DNA from: Candidatus Woesearchaeota archaeon
Lineage (GTDB): Archaea; Nanobdellota; Nanobdellia; Woesearchaeales; ARS49
Length of the DNA stretch: 8,947 nt
Reading direction: 5' to 3'
Assembly: GCA_016203345.1 (NCBI GenBank)
Contig: JACQMZ010000034.1
Coordinates: 1-8,947, forward strand
The notes beneath the pieces are model-generated. The model was not told where the DNA came from. It saw only the letters and a program-made list of their open reading frames with translations, and did not search any database. The position numbers and the translations under genes are program-made. This document shows, piece by piece, positions 7,301 through 8,947 of this stretch (the first letter of the stretch is position 1; every line of letters begins with the position of its first letter).

Positions 7301-7567
7301 TCAGGGGGATTTACTACGGTAAATGTACGACCCTGCGACGATGGCGAATGCCAGAATGAATGCAGGAAGAGTGTAGCTCGGCGCAGGTTGAGGGTTGGGA
7401 AACGGATGACACTCGAAATCAGAGCCGCAATACGCGGATGAACCACAATCAGCGTTTGCCCTGCACTCTTTTGATCCTTCCAACGACTTGTACAGAAACT
7501 GGGCACCCACAAGACTGCCGATGATGATCAGGATGACAACGCCTGCACCCATCAGGAACTCTTTCAT
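7301..7567 (-). CDS. Small two-helix membrane protein with four-cysteine extracytoplasmic loop
   Basis: An 88-aa protein of unknown function. A helix at about 5-26 and a second at 66-83 flank a loop with Cys35, Cys41, Cys47 and Cys53, each exactly six residues apart (ECRANADCGSSAYCGSDFEC). Lys2, Arg84 and Lys86 at the ends suggest both termini are cytoplasmic and the loop outside, where two disulfides could form; that topology is inferred. The loop, with its DCG...C.....C pattern, resembles short disulfide modules found in archaeal surface proteins, followed by a Pro-rich stretch (PFPNPQPAP). No TATA box sits 27 nt before the ATG; the nearest is at 7629-7638, so a short leader holding the 7574-7612 stem-loop is possible. 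A hairpin repeat lies just past its stop. Confidence 0.7.
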   Translation of the reverse strand: MKEFLMGAGVVILIIIGSLVGAQFLYKSLEGSKECRANADCGSSAYCGSDFECHPFPNPQPAPSYTLPAFILAFAIVAGSYIYRSKSP

Positions 7568-7573
7568 AACAGC

Positions 7574-7612
7574 TTTTCCGTGTTCGCCCGCAACGCGTGC
7601 TCACACGGAAAA
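7574..7612. repeat. Stem-loop between divergent genes
   Basis: Perfect 10-bp inverted repeat TTTTCCGTGT (7574-7583) and ACACGGAAAA (7603-7612), loop 19 nt (CGCCCGCAACGCG core). It begins 6 nt upstream of the small membrane protein ATG, so it could fold in that gene's leader and affect its translation. Its TTCG.CC...CTCACA loop pattern resembles the stem-loop after ppsA. Confidence 0.5.
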
Positions 7613-7628
7613 TCTGGAAATGTGAACG

Positions 7629-7659
7629 CTTTAAATACGTGCGGGTACATTTTAAATAC
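7629..7659 (+). promoter_or_regulatory. Tandem TATA-like boxes upstream of doxX
   Basis: TTTTAAATAC at 7650-7659 is centred about 27 nt before the doxX ATG (7682) and fits a leaderless promoter. A second box, CTTTAAATAC at 7629-7638, is 21 bp away. TTTAAA is self-complementary, so the distal box might instead serve the divergent small membrane protein gene, with a leader of roughly 40 nt. Confidence 0.55.
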
Positions 7660-7681
7660 ACGACTCTATCTATCTACCCCG

Positions 7682-8062
7682 ATGGACACCCAGTGGCTCG
7701 CGCCTTCTATTTTACGAATTGCAGTCGGCCTCACCTACCTTCTTGTCGGCATTGACCAAATCCAGCACCCGGAAAACTGGCAGGGCTACCTTGCTCCGTG
7801 GGCGCAGGAATTCCTCAATGCAGATCACAAAGAGTTTTTCTTCCAAAACGGCATTTTTGACGCAGTTCTCGGAGGAGTCCTGTTGCTTGGCTTCCTCACC
7901 AGATACGCAGCCATGCTTGCCGTGCTTCACCTTGTCATGGTGCTGCTCAACATCGGCTACAACGAGATCGCGATCCGAGACTTAGGCATTTTGCTGTCCG
8001 CACTTGCACTTTCTTTGTATCAAAAAACACCATACAGCATCGACGCGCTGCGAAAATCCTGA
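7682..8062 (+). CDS. DoxX-like integral membrane protein
   Basis: A 126-aa protein with four predicted transmembrane helices at about 8-25, 55-72, 76-95 and 98-113. The N-terminal LRIAVGLTYLLVGIDQIQHP with Trp33 and the GIFDAVLGGVLLLGFLTRYA segment match the DoxX/DoxD superfamily, which includes subunits of thiosulfate:quinone oxidoreductase and many uncharacterised members. The specific role is unknown. The frame is open further upstream to 7580, but ATG 7682 is chosen because it precedes the first helix and lies 27 nt after a TATA box; the upstream part crosses the promoter. The last codons (RKS, stop) form the left arm of a stem-loop shared with the convergent sprT-like gene. Confidence 0.82.
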   Translation: MDTQWLAPSILRIAVGLTYLLVGIDQIQHPENWQGYLAPWAQEFLNADHKEFFFQNGIFDAVLGGVLLLGFLTRYAAMLAVLHLVMVLLNIGYNEIAIRDLGILLSALALSLYQKTPYSIDALRKS

Positions 8063-8091
8063 ATTCGCCTTCGCTCATTCAAGGATTTTCG
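8051..8091. terminator. Shared stem-loop at convergent doxX and sprT-like ends
   Basis: CGAAAATCCT (8051-8060) pairs with AGGATTTTCG (8082-8091), then GAAT (8061-8064) with ATTC (8077-8080), with a bulged A at 8081. The 12-nt loop is TCGCCTTCGCTC. The element contains both stop codons (8060-8062 plus, 8075-8077 minus) and encodes the last residues of both proteins. The symmetrical position suggests a bidirectional terminator. The design of an outer stem, a 4-bp inner stem and a bulged A matches the hairpin repeats at 7241 and 8830. Confidence 0.6.
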
Positions 8092-8758
8092 TCAAACGAG
8101 AAAAAAAGCTTTCCTTCAAAGAACCATGCTGAGACACCAATCGTGTCAGTTCCTTTTCCAGCCTTTCCCACTCTGGAAACTTGCGTTCTTCCGCTCGAAA
8201 CACCGCGCCATGCGAGCACTGGCGCAGGCCAGACTGTTTGAAACCGTGCTTCTTGTGCAACATTTCATGATACAACACGTACTTCAACAAGTGCGGATGC
8301 GGTGTAAGCAGGGTACTAATTGAAATCGTGTCTGTGGCATACTCGTATGTTCCCAAAGGATTCTTAGAATTTCGCCACCTCAAGTTCGGCTTGTCCATAA
8401 CGCCATCAAAAAACTGTGTGTTTACCATATCAAATGCTGTTGACAATTCTGGCTCAAAATGGTATTTGACAGCGTGCTTTGACAAATTGCGAATGTATTG
8501 CAAGTACAAGTCCATCTCCACAGTGGAACGCTTTGTCTTGTTCAGCTTCGCAATCAACGACTGCAAAAATCCGATTTGAATACTCTCAGATACGCCTTCC
8601 CATTTCGTGCTGATTTTGCACGACAACTGCTTCTGAAACACGTGCAACTTTATAACGCCGCCATATCCACGAAAATGCCCTGAATAATCCAAACAAAAGG
8701 ACAAAGACTGTTGCGAGCCAGGATACAAGCGCGTGTATGCCTCCTCCAAAAGGTTCAT
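8075..8758 (-). CDS. SprT-like zinc metalloprotease
   Basis: A 227-aa soluble protein with a C-terminal SprT-like domain (about 105-205): VNTQFFDGVMDKPNLRW, LGTYEYATDTISIS, then the zinc site YHEMLHKKH (His164, Glu165, His168) and SHGAVFRAEERKF with the likely third ligand His183. SprT/Spartan-type domains cleave DNA-bound proteins; whether this one does is unknown. The first ~100 residues (LDYSGHFRGYGGVIKLHV, SKWEGVSESIQIGFLQSL after ISTKWEG, MDLYLQYIRNL) form a conserved-looking extra domain that I recall from DPANN homologues. The ATG at 8758 has a TATA-like box 27 nt upstream. Its last codons share a hairpin with doxX. The catalytic triad of zinc ligands appears intact. Confidence 0.82.
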   Translation of the reverse strand: MNLLEEAYTRLYPGSQQSLSFCLDYSGHFRGYGGVIKLHVFQKQLSCKISTKWEGVSESIQIGFLQSLIAKLNKTKRSTVEMDLYLQYIRNLSKHAVKYHFEPELSTAFDMVNTQFFDGVMDKPNLRWRNSKNPLGTYEYATDTISISTLLTPHPHLLKYVLYHEMLHKKHGFKQSGLRQCSHGAVFRAEERKFPEWERLEKELTRLVSQHGSLKESFFSRLTKILE

Positions 8759-8780
8759 GGGCTTGCCATGTCAGCCCAAG

Positions 8781-8790
8781 CATAAAAACA
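8781..8790 (-). promoter_or_regulatory. TATA-like box of the sprT-like gene
   Basis: Minus-strand TGTTTTTATG is centred about 27 nt before the ATG at 8758, the same spacing as for aIF5A, trmJ and doxX. It is less TATA-like than those, but the shared position supports it and the chosen start. Confidence 0.45.
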
Positions 8791-8829
8791 TTAGTATGCA
8801 GAGTACTTGTTTAGCTCTCCTGTGGGTAC

Positions 8830-8876
8830 GAATTTTGCGAACTCCCTCGCTTGCGCTCGGTCGTTCAGCAAAATTC
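8830..8876. repeat. Intergenic hairpin repeat, copy 2
   Basis: Arms GAATTTTGC (8830-8838) and GCAAAATTC (8868-8876), inner GAAC (8839-8842) with GTTC (8863-8866), bulged A at 8867. The 20-nt loop TCCCTCGCTTGCGCTCGGTC differs from copy 1 by a small change at its centre. The stretch 8759-8947 holds this element and the sprT promoter but no convincing gene. A gene ending from the right of the window may be what it terminates. Confidence 0.72.
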
Positions 8877-8947
8877 AATTACTTATGCAAATTACTACGG
8901 GAGCAATATGACTACGTTAAGATAAGGTAATGACGTAGTAAGACTCA

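Noticed and set aside
1..8947. CRISPR arrays, tRNA or rRNA genes, insertion-sequence transposases.
   Set aside because: No regularly spaced direct repeats, no tRNA cloverleaf or rRNA-like stretch, and no transposase-like protein was seen on either strand.

Overview
The window (8947 bp, moderate GC) is archaeal chromosome. It carries archaeal aIF5A and eL40 genes, an archaeal-type TrmJ, an intein-containing phosphoenolpyruvate synthase, and AT-rich boxes about 27 nt upstream of several start codons (leaderless-type promoters). The winged-helix protein and the SprT-like metalloprotease resemble families I associate with DPANN archaea (Woesearchaeota-like). That placement is inference; no rRNA is present.

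Layout. (1) 4-3642, plus: ppsA, a 1212-residue precursor with a 410-residue LAGLIDADG intein inserted one residue before the catalytic His, followed by a stem-loop. (2) 3691-4604, plus: an XTP/dITP diphosphatase whose frame is broken at its 5' end, then a small winged-helix protein. (3) 4698-7199, minus: read in transcription order, aIF5A, eL40 (53 aa) and a site-2 protease form a tight cluster behind one promoter; TrmJ follows with its own TATA-like box inside the end of the protease gene. (4) 7301-7567, minus: a two-helix membrane protein with four evenly spaced cysteines. (5) 7682-8062, plus: a DoxX-like membrane protein. (6) 8075-8758, minus: a SprT-like zinc metalloprotease convergent with doxX. 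(7) 8759-8947: no gene seen, but a second copy of an intergenic hairpin.

The genes are mostly housekeeping: gluconeogenic PEP synthesis, nucleotide-pool sanitation, translation elongation, ribosome structure, tRNA methylation and membrane proteolysis. The accessory signals are the intein and a set of intergenic stem-loops. In the two clearest stem-loops the loop sequence is conserved while both arms change together (five T/five A in one, four T/four A in the other). Related stem-loops lie at the ends of ppsA and of the doxX/sprT pair, and in front of the small membrane protein. This is the best candidate here for an undescribed element; a gene-end or terminator role is inferred from position only.
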